Assembly (NCBI GenBank): GCA_934533075.1
Contig: CAKTBJ010000013.1
Coordinates: forward strand, 1-64,000
Length of the DNA stretch: 64,000 bases
From: an uncultured Paracoccus sp.
GTDB taxonomy: Bacteria; Pseudomonadota; Alphaproteobacteria; Rhodobacterales; Rhodobacteraceae
Reading direction: 5' to 3'
The notes under the pieces are model-generated. The model searched no databases, had not been told where the DNA came from, and saw only the letters and a list, made by a program, of their open reading frames with translations. Made by a program: the position numbers and the translations under genes. Position 1 is the stretch's first letter. Every line of letters begins with the position of its first letter. Positions 1 to 8,899 of this stretch are shown in pieces.

Positions 1-1
1 C

Positions 2-730
2 GATACGCTGGCCGTGGCGCTGACCGCCGCGCTGGCCAGCCCGGCCTCGGCCTCGACCGCGCCGGCGGCTGCCGCGGAGGCACCGACGCGGCTGGCGCTG
101 GCCGCCAGCATCCGCCCGCTGAGCCGGCCGGAAGGCTCCATTCCCGAGGCCACGCCCGCGCCGCCCGCCCCATCGCCGCAGGCCGCGGCCGTCCCGGCGG
201 CGGGCGGGTTGACCAGCTCCATGCGCCCGCCCCGCAAGGACCGGCGCGCCGAAGCGACGCCTCCGGCGGCCGGGGAGGTCCGCCAGGCCGCCGCGGCCTC
301 GACCTTTCCAGCCGCCGCGCCCGCCATCCTCCAGCAGCCCGAGTCCGAGCCTGACGACGGCGATGGCGTCACCCTTGCCCTCGCGTCCTCGCCCGCACCC
401 GCTCCGCGCGCCGAAACGGTGATCCTCGCCGCGATGGGCGAGGGCGATGCCGAACCCGCCGCCGAGGTGGTGCTGCGCGGCGCCGCGCGCGAGGGGCGCC
501 GGGGCTGGGGCGTCAGCCTGGGCATGCAGCATTCCCGCGACGGGGCCGAGCAGCTGCTGCTGCGCACGGCCTTGCAGGAAAGCGGCGTGCTGGACCATGC
601 GCTGCGGCAGGTGGTGGATACCAATCGCGGCTTCGATGCGCGCTTCATCAGCCTGACGAGGGCCGAAGCCAGCCTGGCCTGCGAGAAGCTGGCCGCCCGG
701 TCGATGGCCTGCTCGGTGATCGGCGGCTAG
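2..730 (+). CDS. C-terminal part of a probable D-alanyl-D-alanine carboxypeptidase (SPOR-like tail), cut by the window edge
   Basis: The reading frame is open to the left edge, so the start lies outside the window; 242 residues are visible. The first 150 or so are a low-complexity Ala/Pro-rich linker. The last 75 form a compact domain containing WGVSLG, a run of helices, and a conserved-looking end LACEKLAARSMACSVIGG. Periplasmic D,D-carboxypeptidases of Rhodobacteraceae have such a long linker and SPOR-like, peptidoglycan-binding end, which is why I propose that identity. The catalytic transpeptidase-fold part is not in view, so the enzymatic call is an inference; another SPOR-tailed envelope protein is possible. 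It ends just before a strong terminator. Confidence 0.5.
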   Translation, partial: DTLAVALTAALASPASASTAPAAAAEAPTRLALAASIRPLSRPEGSIPEATPAPPAPSPQAAAVPAAGGLTSSMRPPRKDRRAEATPPAAGEVRQAAAASTFPAAAPAILQQPESEPDDGDGVTLALASSPAPAPRAETVILAAMGEGDAEPAAEVVLRGAAREGRRGWGVSLGMQHSRDGAEQLLLRTALQESGVLDHALRQVVDTNRGFDARFISLTRAEASLACEKLAARSMACSVIGG

Positions 731-753
731 CGGCAGCAAATCCGCAGGCCCGA

Positions 754-776
754 GGGCGGCGCCGGCCGCCCTTTTT
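754..776 (+). terminator. Rho-independent terminator after the carboxypeptidase-like gene
   Basis: Perfect 7-bp arms GGGCGGC and GCCGCCC enclose a 4-nt loop and are followed directly by five T residues. The hairpin starts 24 bp after the stop codon. It is one of only two hairpins in the window with a real T tract. Confidence 0.85.
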
Positions 777-1425
777 CGTTCGGCGTTGCCGGGCATTCCG
801 ACATCCCGTCCCTTGCCCGTTCCGGGGCAGGGAATCGCCGCCGCCGCAGACGGGTTGCGCTTGAAGGGGCCGTCCGCGCATCGCAGCACGTCCGGCTCTC
901 CGGCCCATTCCCTCCAGGTGGCGGGTGCCCGCCGGGGGGCCGCTTCCGTCGGCGCAGGGACCGTGCGCGCCTCGACCGGCGTGGCGCGCCTTTCCGCCTC
1001 TGCCTTCCCTGCATGCGGCCCGACCCGGCCCGAGGCTCCTGACCAGCCCACCACCGGCTCGCCCTCCCGCGCCTGGCCAAATCCCGGCGGGCTGAAGCAA
1101 TCGCGGCATTGCGCCACGGGGCCTTCCGCGAGTGTTGCGCGAGCAGTGGCGATTACCGGCGGCTGCGGCGTGATGCCGGGCCTTCTGCGCGCTGCGCGAA
1201 CTCACCATCTGGTCGGACCGCACCATGCCGGGCGGGGCCTTCCGCGCGCGCTGCGCGCGCTGTCCGCCGGTAGAGCCGAACGATGCGCTATGTGCGCCTC
1301 TCGCGCACGTGCCGCGCGTGCGCGAAAGGCCAGCATCGGACAGGTGCTTTCCGCGCACCCGCTGCGCGAGCCGATTGCACCCCACCCCGTCGCGGCCTAT
1401 CCAGAGGTGACAGGCATGCAGGGGA
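777..1425. repeat. Long non-coding gap with scattered GGCCTTCYGCG...TGCGCG repeats
   Basis: About 650 bp without a credible gene; the open frames here have no recognisable protein character. Copies of a core GGCCTTCYGCG followed within 4-10 bp by TGCGCG lie near 1119, 1178 and 1235 (57-59 bp apart), a variant GCTTTCCGCG...TGCGCG near 1346, and an inverted copy near 1318-1331. The cores are themselves strongly self-complementary, so they could fold in RNA. Outside the cores the units are not similar. Confidence 0.5.
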
Positions 1426-1432
1426 GGCGTCG

Positions 1433-2386
1433 ATGGCACCGCAATTCAACCAGCCGCTGGGCGGCAACCAGATGCCGCGCATGGGGGGCTTCGCCACCAT
1501 GATGCGGCTGCCGATGGCGGCCTCGCCCGAGGGGATCGACGCCGGCTTCATCGGCATCCCGATGGATATCGGCACCTCCAACCGCTCCGGCACCCGCCTC
1601 GGCCCGCGCCAGATCCGCGACGAGAGCCGCATGATCCGCCCCTACAACATGGCCACCGGCATCTCGCCCTTCGATCGCATGCAGGTGGCCGATCTGGGCG
1701 ACGTGGCGATCAACACCTTCGACCTGAAGAAATCCGTCGAGATCATCCGCGACCATTACCGGGGCGTGCTGGCCAGCGGCTGCATCCCGCTGACGCTGGG
1801 GGGCGACCATACGCTGACCTGGCCGATCCTTCAGGCGATGGCCGAGCGGCACGGCCCGGTCTGCCTGATCCATGTCGATGCCCATGCCGACACCAACGAG
1901 CTGATGTTCGGCGAGCGCGTGGCGCATGGCTGTCCCTTCCGCCGGGCCTGGGAGGATGGCTGCCTCGACAATGCCCGCGTCTGGCAGATCGGGCTGCGCG
2001 GCAGCGGCTACGAGGCGGCGGATTTCGACTGGGGCCGCAAGCAGGGCTGGACGGTGCTGCCGGCCGAAAGCTGCTGGCACAAGAGCCTGGCCCCGCTGAT
2101 GGCCGGGATCCGCGAGGCCGTGGGCGACCGCCCGGTCTACCTGACCTATGACATCGACAGCCTCGATCCGGCCTATGCGCCCGGCACCGGCACCGTCGAG
2201 ATGGGCGGCCTGACCACCATCCAGGCGCTGGAGATCGTGCGCGGCTGCGCCGGCATGAACCTCGTCGGCTGCGATCTGGTCGAGGTCAGCCCGCCCTACG
2301 ACCCGTCCGGCAATACGGCGATGATCGGCGCCAACCTGCTTTACGAGATGCTCTGCGCCATCGCCAGCCGCTGGCCGGAGCGGTAG
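1433..2386 (+). CDS. speB: Agmatinase-family ureohydrolase
   Basis: A 317-residue member of the arginase/agmatinase superfamily. It hydrolyses a guanidino compound, most likely agmatine to putrescine plus urea, in the cytoplasm with two manganese ions. Metal-binding motifs are present in order: GGDH at residues 123-126, DAHAD at 149-153 and DIDSLDP at 240-246. The length matches the family. The ATG at 1433 follows GGGGAGGCG at a good distance, so the longer upstream frame is not used. The gene stands alone between the repeat-rich gap and mgtC. Guanidinobutyrase and guanidinopropionase look alike, so the exact substrate is not proven by sequence. A polyamine-type importer is encoded at 31.7-35.5 kb. 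Confidence 0.85.
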   Translation: MAPQFNQPLGGNQMPRMGGFATMMRLPMAASPEGIDAGFIGIPMDIGTSNRSGTRLGPRQIRDESRMIRPYNMATGISPFDRMQVADLGDVAINTFDLKKSVEIIRDHYRGVLASGCIPLTLGGDHTLTWPILQAMAERHGPVCLIHVDAHADTNELMFGERVAHGCPFRRAWEDGCLDNARVWQIGLRGSGYEAADFDWGRKQGWTVLPAESCWHKSLAPLMAGIREAVGDRPVYLTYDIDSLDPAYAPGTGTVEMGGLTTIQALEIVRGCAGMNLVGCDLVEVSPPYDPSGNTAMIGANLLYEMLCAIASRWPER

Positions 2387-2536
2387 GCCGGCAGGGCGCG
2401 CAGGCGTCTCGCCCGCCGGGCGCGGCCTCACTCCGCCCCCGTTTCCGGGTCGCCGGGACGGGGCGCGCCGGGGATGTGCCGGAACCTCCCGCCCCGCTGG
2501 CAGGTTGGCGTTGAACGGGTTCCGGGGGACTGATCC

Positions 2537-3256
2537 ATGACATATGACGCGGTGCTTGCGATGCTTCACGACCCCGCCGTCGCGTGGCCGCTTTGGGGCA
2601 GCATCGTCGCCGGCGCCCTGATCGGCGCCGAGCGCGAGCTGCAAAGCAAGCCGGCGGGGCTGCGGACCCATACGCTCGTCTGCTTTTCCTCGGCCCTGAT
2701 GACGCTGGCGGCGCTGCGCATGGCGGAATGGACCGTGCTTCTGCCGGGCGGGACGCAGATCGTTTCCGACATGGCCCGCATGCCCCATGCCATCCTGACC
2801 GGCATCGGATTCCTGGGCGCGGGGGTGATCTTCCGCGAGGGTCTGACCGTGCAGGGCCTGACCACCGCCGCATCGCTGTGGATGACGGCGGCGCTGGGCA
2901 TCACCTTCGGGACCGGCCTTCTGGAACTGGGGGTCCTGGGCACGGCGATCGCGCTTTCGGTCCTGGTCCTGTTGCGCCTCGTTCAAAGGATCGTGCAGCG
3001 GCGCGCCGAGATCACCTTCGAGGTTACGGTCGATGCCGGCGGCGCCTTCGGCTGCGCCGAGCTGGTCGCGCTGCTGGATGCCCACGGCGTGCGGCCGCGG
3101 ATTCCGGTCATCGAATATGACGGCTCCGCGGGCACCAGACGCTTCAGGTTCCTGGCGCTGGCGCCTCGGGGCCGCCTCGACATGGAGGCGCTGGCCCGGA
3201 TTCTGGAGGGCAATCCGGCCCTCAGGTCCTATGCGATCACCCCCGTCGAGGGCTAG
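2537..3256 (+). CDS. MgtC/SapB family inner-membrane protein
   Basis: The 239-residue protein begins with about 150 residues of hydrophobic segments carrying the family pattern: GALIGAERE near residue 30, GLRTH, then TGIGFLGAGVIF and VQGLTTAASLWMTAALG. A soluble C-terminal domain of about 80 residues follows. MgtC-type proteins are known for growth at low magnesium and modulation of the F-type ATP synthase or other membrane partners; no transport role is established for most members. The gene is monocistronic, 150 bp after speB, and no magnesium-responsive leader was recognised. Family assignment is firm, role is open. Confidence 0.85.
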   Translation: MTYDAVLAMLHDPAVAWPLWGSIVAGALIGAERELQSKPAGLRTHTLVCFSSALMTLAALRMAEWTVLLPGGTQIVSDMARMPHAILTGIGFLGAGVIFREGLTVQGLTTAASLWMTAALGITFGTGLLELGVLGTAIALSVLVLLRLVQRIVQRRAEITFEVTVDAGGAFGCAELVALLDAHGVRPRIPVIEYDGSAGTRRFRFLALAPRGRLDMEALARILEGNPALRSYAITPVEG

Positions 3257-3458
3257 GGCCGCGCCGCCCGCGTGCACGGCGTCGGGGGCAGGGGGCGGAT
3301 GTCGCCGCGCCAGGCCCGCGGCCTGCCCGTGGCGGTGCGCGCCGGCTGTCGTGCGGTCGCGCGCGGGAAGTGGTCGTGCTGGCGCGGCCGGTCTGTTTGT
3401 GGTTGCACAGCAGGCGCCCGGCTGACAGGTAAGGCAGAGGCCGCAGGAAGGAGCCGCA

Positions 3459-4352
3459 ATGTCCGCAATGGTCGAAATGCAACTGCCGCTGGACACGGTG
3501 GCGACCCGCTGCCGCCTGCTTCGCGGGAGCGGTCACGCCCCGGCGCTGCTGGTGCAGCTGCATGGCGCCGTGAACCGCGAGAAGCGTTCGGTGCCGGTGC
3601 TGATGGCGTTCCAGCCTGACATGCCGTGGCTGTCGCAGATGTCGGTGGCCGACCCGACGATGGAGCGGTTCGAGACCCTCGCCGCCGGCTGGTATCTGGG
3701 CTGGAAGGGGGAACGGCTGTGGGAAAGCCTCGGCCGGGCAATCCGCGCCAAGGCCGCCGAGATCGGCGCCGGCCGCGTCATCTATTCCGGCGGCTCCAGC
3801 GGCGGGTTCGCCGCCCTGCTGCTCAGCCATCAGCATCCCGGCAGCATCGCCCTGCTGCGCAATCCGCAGGTGGACGTAGTCCGCCACGTCTATCGCCGCG
3901 CCTCCGACACCTATCTGAAACTGGCCTGGGAGGGAGAGCCGGCGCAGCACGGCGTGCCGACCGACCTGCCAAAGCTTTATGCCGGCGGGATGGAGAACCG
4001 GGTCATCTATCTGCAAAGCGCCGGCGACCGGAAGCATCTGCATTCGCAGGCGGCGCGGTTCCTGGCGGCGATCCGGGGCGTCGATCAGGGCAAGGTGATC
4101 TTCGATTGCCGGTCCTATGGGCTGGCGGGGCATGGCGGCTCGATCCCGAATGCGCCGCTGCGCGGCTGGATCGAGGCGGCGCTGGCCGTGCCCTTCGAGG
4201 CGCCGGACTGGGCCGACCGGGTGCTGGCATATCACCATGCGCATCACGCCGCCGCCTCCCGGCGGGAGCCATCCCCGGCCGGGAGGCGGGACGTGCCCGC
4301 CCACGACCTCGCCCTTGCCGACCGCATCGCGCGCTATCAACTGGAGGCATGA
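3459..4352 (+). CDS. Alpha/beta-hydrolase-like protein of unknown substrate
   Basis: A 297-residue protein without signal peptide. The segment RVIYSGGSSGGFAALLLS around residues 107-122 is a nucleophile elbow (GxSxG, Ser about 114), and GHGGS near residue 224 is a plausible catalytic histidine, so an alpha/beta hydrolase fold is likely. The start has a strong ribosome site (AGGAAGGAG, 5 bp before ATG). Its stop overlaps the start of the GSCFA gene (ATGATG junction), so the two are almost surely translated together and probably act in the same process, perhaps on a polysaccharide or its substituents. I cannot name the substrate. Confidence 0.6.
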   Translation: MSAMVEMQLPLDTVATRCRLLRGSGHAPALLVQLHGAVNREKRSVPVLMAFQPDMPWLSQMSVADPTMERFETLAAGWYLGWKGERLWESLGRAIRAKAAEIGAGRVIYSGGSSGGFAALLLSHQHPGSIALLRNPQVDVVRHVYRRASDTYLKLAWEGEPAQHGVPTDLPKLYAGGMENRVIYLQSAGDRKHLHSQAARFLAAIRGVDQGKVIFDCRSYGLAGHGGSIPNAPLRGWIEAALAVPFEAPDWADRVLAYHHAHHAAASRREPSPAGRRDVPAHDLALADRIARYQLEA

Positions 4353-5395
4353 TGAGCCAGCCGCATCCCTATAGCGACCTGCCGGCCCGCGCCTTCTGGA
4401 AGCGCAGCGTCCCGGACCGCCATTTCGCCGACCTGTCGGACCTGTGGGACGGCATGGAACTGACCCGCGCCGACAAGGTGGCGACCGCCGGCAGCTGCTT
4501 TGCCCAGCATCTGGGCCGCAACCTCGCCCAGCGGGGCGCGAATTTCATGGATATGGAGCCGGCGCCCGATTTCCTGCCCGATGCCGACAGCCGGCGCCGC
4601 TGGGGCTATGACGTGTATTCCTGCCGCTATGGCAACATCTATACCGTGCGCCAGTTGCGCCAGCTGGTCGAGGAGGCGTTCGGCCTGCGCCGGCCAGCGG
4701 AAACCGTCTGGCGGATGGGTGGGCGTTTCGTCGATGCGCTGCGCCCGAATATCGACCCGGCGGGCCAGCCCGATGCCGGGACCGTGCGCCGGCTGCGCGC
4801 CCGGCATCTCGGCCGGGTGCGCGAGATGCTGACCGGCCTGGACGTGCTGGTGTTCACCCTGGGCCTGACCGAGGCCTGGGCCTCGCGCGAGGACGGCACG
4901 GTCTATCCGACCGCGCCGGGCACCATCGCCGGCACCTACGACCCGGCGCGGCACGAGTTCCTGAACTTCCGCTATCCCGAGGTGATGGCGGATCTGGAAG
5001 CGGCCTGGCAACTGATCCGCGCGGAAAATCCCGATGCGCGGCTGCTGCTGACGGTCTCGCCGGTGCCGCTGGCGGCGACGGCCTCGGGGCAGCATGTGCT
5101 GACGGCGACCACCTTCTCCAAATCCACGCTGCGCGCGGTGGCCGAGGATTTCGTGGCCGTGCATCCCGAGGCGACCTATTTCCCCAGCTATGAGATCATC
5201 ACCGCCCCGGTGGGGCGCGGCATGTATTTCGACCCGGACTGGCGCGGCGTGAACCCCTACGGCGTCGAGATGGTCATGCGGCATTTCTTCTCGGGCCGGC
5301 TGGGACCGCATTTCGGCGCGGCCGCGCCGATGGCGGAGGAGGGCGACGTGATCTGTGACGAGGAGGCGATGATGGAGGCCGTCGAAGGCGCGTGA
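4352..5395 (+). CDS. GSCFA-domain protein
   Basis: The family signature is present literally: ATAGSCFAQHLGRNL, with GSCFA at residues 47-51 of a 347-residue protein. GSCFA proteins are related to SGNH/GDSL hydrolases; the serine of GSCFA would be the nucleophile, and the region with FTLGLTEAW at about 170 is also typical. Activity is not known for most members; some occur with surface polysaccharide genes. Two ATG codons overlap the preceding stop (4349 and 4352); I chose 4352 because it leaves better spacing from GGAGG at 4343. Translational coupling with the upstream hydrolase-like gene suggests a joint job. Confidence 0.8.
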   Translation: MSQPHPYSDLPARAFWKRSVPDRHFADLSDLWDGMELTRADKVATAGSCFAQHLGRNLAQRGANFMDMEPAPDFLPDADSRRRWGYDVYSCRYGNIYTVRQLRQLVEEAFGLRRPAETVWRMGGRFVDALRPNIDPAGQPDAGTVRRLRARHLGRVREMLTGLDVLVFTLGLTEAWASREDGTVYPTAPGTIAGTYDPARHEFLNFRYPEVMADLEAAWQLIRAENPDARLLLTVSPVPLAATASGQHVLTATTFSKSTLRAVAEDFVAVHPEATYFPSYEIITAPVGRGMYFDPDWRGVNPYGVEMVMRHFFSGRLGPHFGAAAPMAEEGDVICDEEAMMEAVEGA

Positions 5396-5409
5396 CGGTG
5401 CTGGCCGTC

Positions 5410-5484
5410 TGGTGCCGGCGGAGGGATTTGAACCCCCGACCCCCTGATTACAAATCAGACGCTCTACCGCTGAGCTACGCCGGC
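5410..5484 (-). tRNA. tRNA-Thr (anticodon TGT), CCA encoded
   Basis: The minus strand folds as a cloverleaf: acceptor GCCGGCG/CGCCGGC, D arm with AGCTCAGCGGTAGAGC, anticodon loop TTTGTAA on a TCTGA/TCAGG stem giving TGT, T arm with GGTTCAAATCC, discriminator A and an encoded CCA at 5410-5412. TGT reads ACA (Thr). The 3' end lies 15 bp from the stop of the convergent GSCFA gene. Confidence 0.95.
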
Positions 5485-5493
5485 GCAGCCTTT

Positions 5494-5522
5494 CGCCTAG
5501 CGCCCCGGCCGGCGCGTTGCAA
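5494..5522 (-). promoter_or_regulatory. Likely promoter of tRNA-Thr
   Basis: Reading the minus strand, TTGCAA (5522-5517) and TAGGCG (5499-5494) are separated by exactly 17 bp, and the -10-like box ends 9 bp before the mature tRNA 5' end. The -10 contains the otherwise rare CTAG tetranucleotide, as do other candidate -10 boxes here. Confidence 0.55.
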
Positions 5523-5605
5523 GCCCGCCGTATAAGGCCCGGCCGCGCTTGCCTGCGCCGCACAGTTGCGGCAAAGCGGGTGGGCCGTCTCACAACGGGG
5601 TTCAC

Positions 5606-6484
5606 ATGACCACACCGATCCAGGTTGCCTTCCATGTCGGCGTTCATTCGACCGACGAGGACCGCCTGTCGCGCAGCCTCGCCCAGAACGCGGACGCCTT
5701 GCGCGCGCAGGGCGTCGAACTGTGCGCCAATGCCGTCAACGAGCCGATCCTGAACGAGGCGCTCGGCTCTCTGAAGGGGGGCACCGCCAGCGCCGCGATG
5801 GAGGAGGTCGTCCTCGACGCGCTGATCGAGGGCGATTCGCCGCGCCGGCTGGTGATGAGCCGCCCGACCCTGCTGGGCCTGCCGCGCCGGGTGTTCACCA
5901 TCGACGGGCTGATGCCCTTTGCCGGCACCAAGATGCTGGACCTGGCCAACACCCTGCCCAATTGCCGGGCCGAATTCTTCATGGCGCTCAAGAACCCCGC
6001 CACGCTGATCCCGCAGCTGATCGCCCGCATCGGCAAGGGCTATGAGGAGTTGATGGGCACGACCGATCCGCGCACCAAACGCTGGGCGCCGACCCTGCGC
6101 CAGGCCGTGCAGGAACTGCGCGGCCGGCGGCTGGTGGTCTGGTGCCACGAGGACATGCCGATGATCTTTCCCGAGGTGATGCGCCGTCTCGCCGGGGTGG
6201 AGGCGGATATGCCGCTGGAGGGCGAGGACCGGCTGCTGCGCAGGCTGCTGACCCAGGCGGGGCAGGCGGCCTTGCCGGAGCGGCTGCCCCCCGGCCTGAG
6301 CATCGCCGACCGCCGCGCCGCCACCGAGGCCCTGCTGGCCGAATTCCCCCGCACCGAGCAACTGGCCCTGAGCATCGACCTGCCCGGCTGGACCCCCGAG
6401 CTGGTCGCGGAAATGACCGAAGCCTATCGCTGCGACGTGGCCGAGATCGCCGCCCTGCCGGGGATCGAGTTCATCACCGCCTGA
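5606..6484 (+). CDS. Conserved hypothetical protein
   Basis: A 292-residue protein I do not recognise with confidence. It starts VAFHVGVHSTDEDRLSRSL, which resembles the first strand and loop of sulfotransferase-like proteins but lacks a convincing P-loop for PAPS. No signal peptide or membrane segments are visible, and composition matches neighbouring genes. The ATG at 5606 is chosen because the upstream frame extension has no good ribosome site and no protein-like character. It stands alone between tRNA-Thr and the anthranilate cluster on its own strand; a small hairpin with GCCGC/GCGGC arms lies at 5557-5572 in the leader. Confidence 0.6.
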   Translation: MTTPIQVAFHVGVHSTDEDRLSRSLAQNADALRAQGVELCANAVNEPILNEALGSLKGGTASAAMEEVVLDALIEGDSPRRLVMSRPTLLGLPRRVFTIDGLMPFAGTKMLDLANTLPNCRAEFFMALKNPATLIPQLIARIGKGYEELMGTTDPRTKRWAPTLRQAVQELRGRRLVVWCHEDMPMIFPEVMRRLAGVEADMPLEGEDRLLRRLLTQAGQAALPERLPPGLSIADRRAATEALLAEFPRTEQLALSIDLPGWTPELVAEMTEAYRCDVAEIAALPGIEFITA

Positions 6485-6512
6485 GCCGTGGCGGGCGGGA
6501 TTGCGAAAAATG

Positions 6513-6525
6513 TTTCAAGCTGAAA
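6513..6525. promoter_or_regulatory. Candidate operator (TTTCA-N3-TGAAA dyad) ahead of the anthranilate operon
   Basis: A perfect 5-bp inverted repeat TTTCA-AGC-TGAAA sits in the only AT-rich stretch of the 120-bp leader before the monooxygenase/reductase gene. Its size and placement suit a winged-helix dimer such as the MarR protein encoded within the operon. No second copy was seen, and no clear -35/-10 pair was identified, so this is a proposal. Confidence 0.4.
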
Positions 6526-6604
6526 ACTTTTTCTTGCAAGGAATCACCGCGCGTGTCAGCGTCCGGGCAAGGCGCCCCTGCGGGGCGCGGCTGGGAGGGC
6601 AAGC

Positions 6605-8899
6605 ATGAAGATTCTGTGCCTCGGCGGTGGTCCCGCCGGTCTGTATTTCGCGATCTCGATGAAACTGCGCGACCCGTCGCACGACGTGACCGTGCTGGAG
6701 CGCAACAAGGCCAACGACACCTTCGGCTGGGGGGTGGTGCTGTCGGACGACGCGCTGGGCCGGATGCAGCGCAACGATCCGAAATCGACCGATGCGATCC
6801 GCAGCCATTTCGCCTATTGGGACGATATCGCCGTCGTCAAGGAGGGGGTGCGCATCGTCTCGGGCGGGCATGGTTTCGCCGGCATCGGCCGCAAGCAGAT
6901 GCTGATCCTGTTGCAGGAGCGCGCCCGCGAGCTGGGCGTCAACCTGCATTTCGAGACCGAATTCAAATCGGCCGAGGATTACCGCAAGGATTACGACCTC
7001 GTGGTGGCCGCCGACGGCCTGAACTCGACCGTGCGGCGCGAATACGAGGACGATTTCAAGCCCGATATCGACATGCGCCTGTGCAAGTTCATCTGGCTGG
7101 GCACGCATCAGCGGTTCGACGACGCCTTCACCTTCATTTTCGAGAAGACGCCGCAGGGCTGGCTCTGGGCGCATGTCTATCAGTTCGACGACAAGACCGC
7201 GACCTTCATCGTGGAAACCTCGCAAGAGACCTGGGAGGCCATCGGCTTCGAAGGCATGAGCAAGGAAGAGATCGTCGAGACATGCCGCGAGATCTTTGCC
7301 GATCACCTCGGCGGGCACGATCTGATGAGCAATGCGGCGCATTTGCGCGGCTCGGCGGTGTGGATGAATTTCCCGCGCGTGATCTGTGAAAAATGGTATC
7401 ACGAGAATGTCGTGCTGATGGGCGATGCGGCGGCGACGGGGCATTTCTCGATCGGCTCCGGTTCGCGGCTGGCTTTCGACAGCGCCATCGCGCTGGCCGA
7501 TTACCTGCATTCCGAGCCGACGATGGTGCAAGCGTTCGAGCGTTACCAGGAAGAGCGCCGCACCGAGGTGATGCGCCTGCAATCGGCGGCCCGCAACAGT
7601 CTGGAATGGTTCGAGCAGGTCGGACGCTATCTGGATTTCGATCCGGTGCAGTTCAATTACTCGCTGCTGACCCGCAGCCAGCGCATCAGCCACGAGAATT
7701 TGCGGCTGCGCGACCCGGAATGGCTGGCGACGGCGGAGAACTGGTTCCAGGACCAGGCCGGCGGCCAGCACGGCCGGGCGCCGATGTTCGCGCCCTTCCA
7801 GCTCAAGGACATGCGCCTGAAGAACCGGGTCGTGGTCTCGCCGATGGCGCAATACAAGGCCGTGGACGGCATGCCGACCGACTGGCATTTCGTGCATTAT
7901 GCGGAACGCGCCAAGGGCGGCGCCGGGCTGGTCTATACCGAAATGACCTGCGTGTCGCCGGAGGGCCGCATTACCCCCGGCTGCCCCGGCATGTATACGC
8001 CGGAGCAGGAAGCGGCCTGGAAGCGGCTGGTGGATTTCGTCCATGCCGAGACCGATGCGAAGATCTGCTGCCAGTTGGGCCATGCCGGGCGCAAGGCCTC
8101 GACCAGGATCGGCTGGGAGGGGATCGACCAGCCGCTGGACAGCGGCAATTGGGACATCATCGCGCCCTCGCCGATTCCGTGGAACGAGGGCAACCAGATC
8201 CCGCGCGAGATGACCCGCGCCGACATGGACGAGGTGCGCGACCAGTTCGTCGCCTCGACCGAGGCCGCCGCCCGCGCCGGCTTCGACATGGTGGAGCTGC
8301 ATGCCGCGCATGGCTATCTGATTTCCGGCTTCATTTCGCCGCTGTCGAATACGCGGACGGACGAATATGGCGGCAGCCTGGAAAATCGCCTGCGCTATCC
8401 GCTGGAGGTCTTCCGGGCCATGCGCGCCGTCTGGCCGGCTGAAAAGCCGATTTCGGTGCGGATCAGCGCCAATGACTGGGTGGGCGAAAAAGGCGTGACC
8501 CCGGAGGAGGCCGTCGAGATCGCCCGCGCCTTCCACGAGGCCGGCGCCGACCTGATCGACGTTTCCGCCGGTCAGACCAGCGTGGAGGGCAAGCCGATCT
8601 ATGGCCGGATGTTCCAGACCCCGTTCAGCGACCGCATCCGCAACGAATTGCACATTCCGACGATGGCGGTGGGCAATATCCACGAGACCGATCACGTCAA
8701 TTCGATCCTGATGGCCGGCCGGGCCGATCTGGTGGCCTTGGCGCGGCCGCATCTGTCCGATCCCTATTGGACGCTGCATGCGGCCATCGACCTGGGCGAC
8801 CGGGGCACGAAATGGCCGCTGCCCTACATCAACGGCGCCTCGCAGGCCCGGCGCCTGCGCCAGCGCGCCCGCGAGCAGGAGGAGGCGATCCGGGTATGA
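6605..8899 (+). CDS. Bifunctional 2-aminobenzoyl-CoA (or salicylyl-CoA 5-) monooxygenase/reductase
   Basis: A 764-residue fusion of two flavoenzymes. Residues 1 to about 385 are an FAD-dependent aromatic hydroxylase: GGGPAG at 7-12, DG at about 138, and [14 protein letters not shown] near 278. From about residue 393 ([24 protein letters not shown]) it is an old-yellow-enzyme-type FMN reductase with HAAHGYL and the terminal [12 protein letters not shown]. This exact architecture is known for 2-aminobenzoyl-CoA monooxygenase/reductase of Azoarcus evansii, which hydroxylates and then reduces the ring to a non-aromatic 2-amino-5-oxocyclohexene carboxyl-CoA. Databases often label it salicylyl-CoA 5-hydroxylase. 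The downstream ligase, beta-oxidation genes and RidA favour anthranilate. First gene of a tightly overlapping operon. Confidence 0.9.
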   Translation: MKILCLGGGPAGLYFAISMKLRDPSHDVTVLERNKANDTFGWGVVLSDDALGRMQRNDPKSTDAIRSHFAYWDDIAVVKEGVRIVSGGHGFAGIGRKQMLILLQERARELGVNLHFETEFKSAEDYRKDYDLVVAADGLNSTVRREYEDDFKPDIDMRLCKFIWLGTHQRFDDAFTFIFEKTPQGWLWAHVYQFDDKTATFIVETSQETWEAIGFEGMSKEEIVETCREIFADHLGGHDLMSNAAHLRGSAVWMNFPRVICEKWYHENVVLMGDAAATGHFSIGSGSRLAFDSAIALADYLHSEPTMVQAFERYQEERRTEVMRLQSAARNSLEWFEQVGRYLDFDPVQFNYSLLTRSQRISHENLRLRDPEWLATAENWFQDQAGGQHGRAPMFAPFQLKDMRLKNRVVVSPMAQYKAVDGMPTDWHFVHYAERAKGGAGLVYTEMTCVSPEGRITPGCPGMYTPEQEAAWKRLVDFVHAETDAKICCQLGHAGRKASTRIGWEGIDQPLDSGNWDIIAPSPIPWNEGNQIPREMTRADMDEVRDQFVASTEAAARAGFDMVELHAAHGYLISGFISPLSNTRTDEYGGSLENRLRYPLEVFRAMRAVWPAEKPISVRISANDWVGEKGVTPEEAVEIARAFHEAGADLIDVSAGQTSVEGKPIYGRMFQTPFSDRIRNELHIPTMAVGNIHETDHVNSILMAGRADLVALARPHLSDPYWTLHAAIDLGDRGTKWPLPYINGASQARRLRQRAREQEEAIRV

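Noticed and set aside
777..1425. A 238-residue plus-strand frame at 786-1502
   Set aside because: No ribosome site, Ser/Ala/Pro/Arg-rich throughout, overlaps the speB start region and contains the non-coding repeats.
1397..3496. A 699-residue minus-strand frame across speB and mgtC
   Set aside because: It spans two convincing plus-strand genes and intergenic DNA, and has shadow composition.
6515..8779. A 754-residue minus-strand open frame opposite the monooxygenase/reductase
   Set aside because: Same cause: a shadow of the codon usage of the plus-strand fusion gene, with no recognisable domain.
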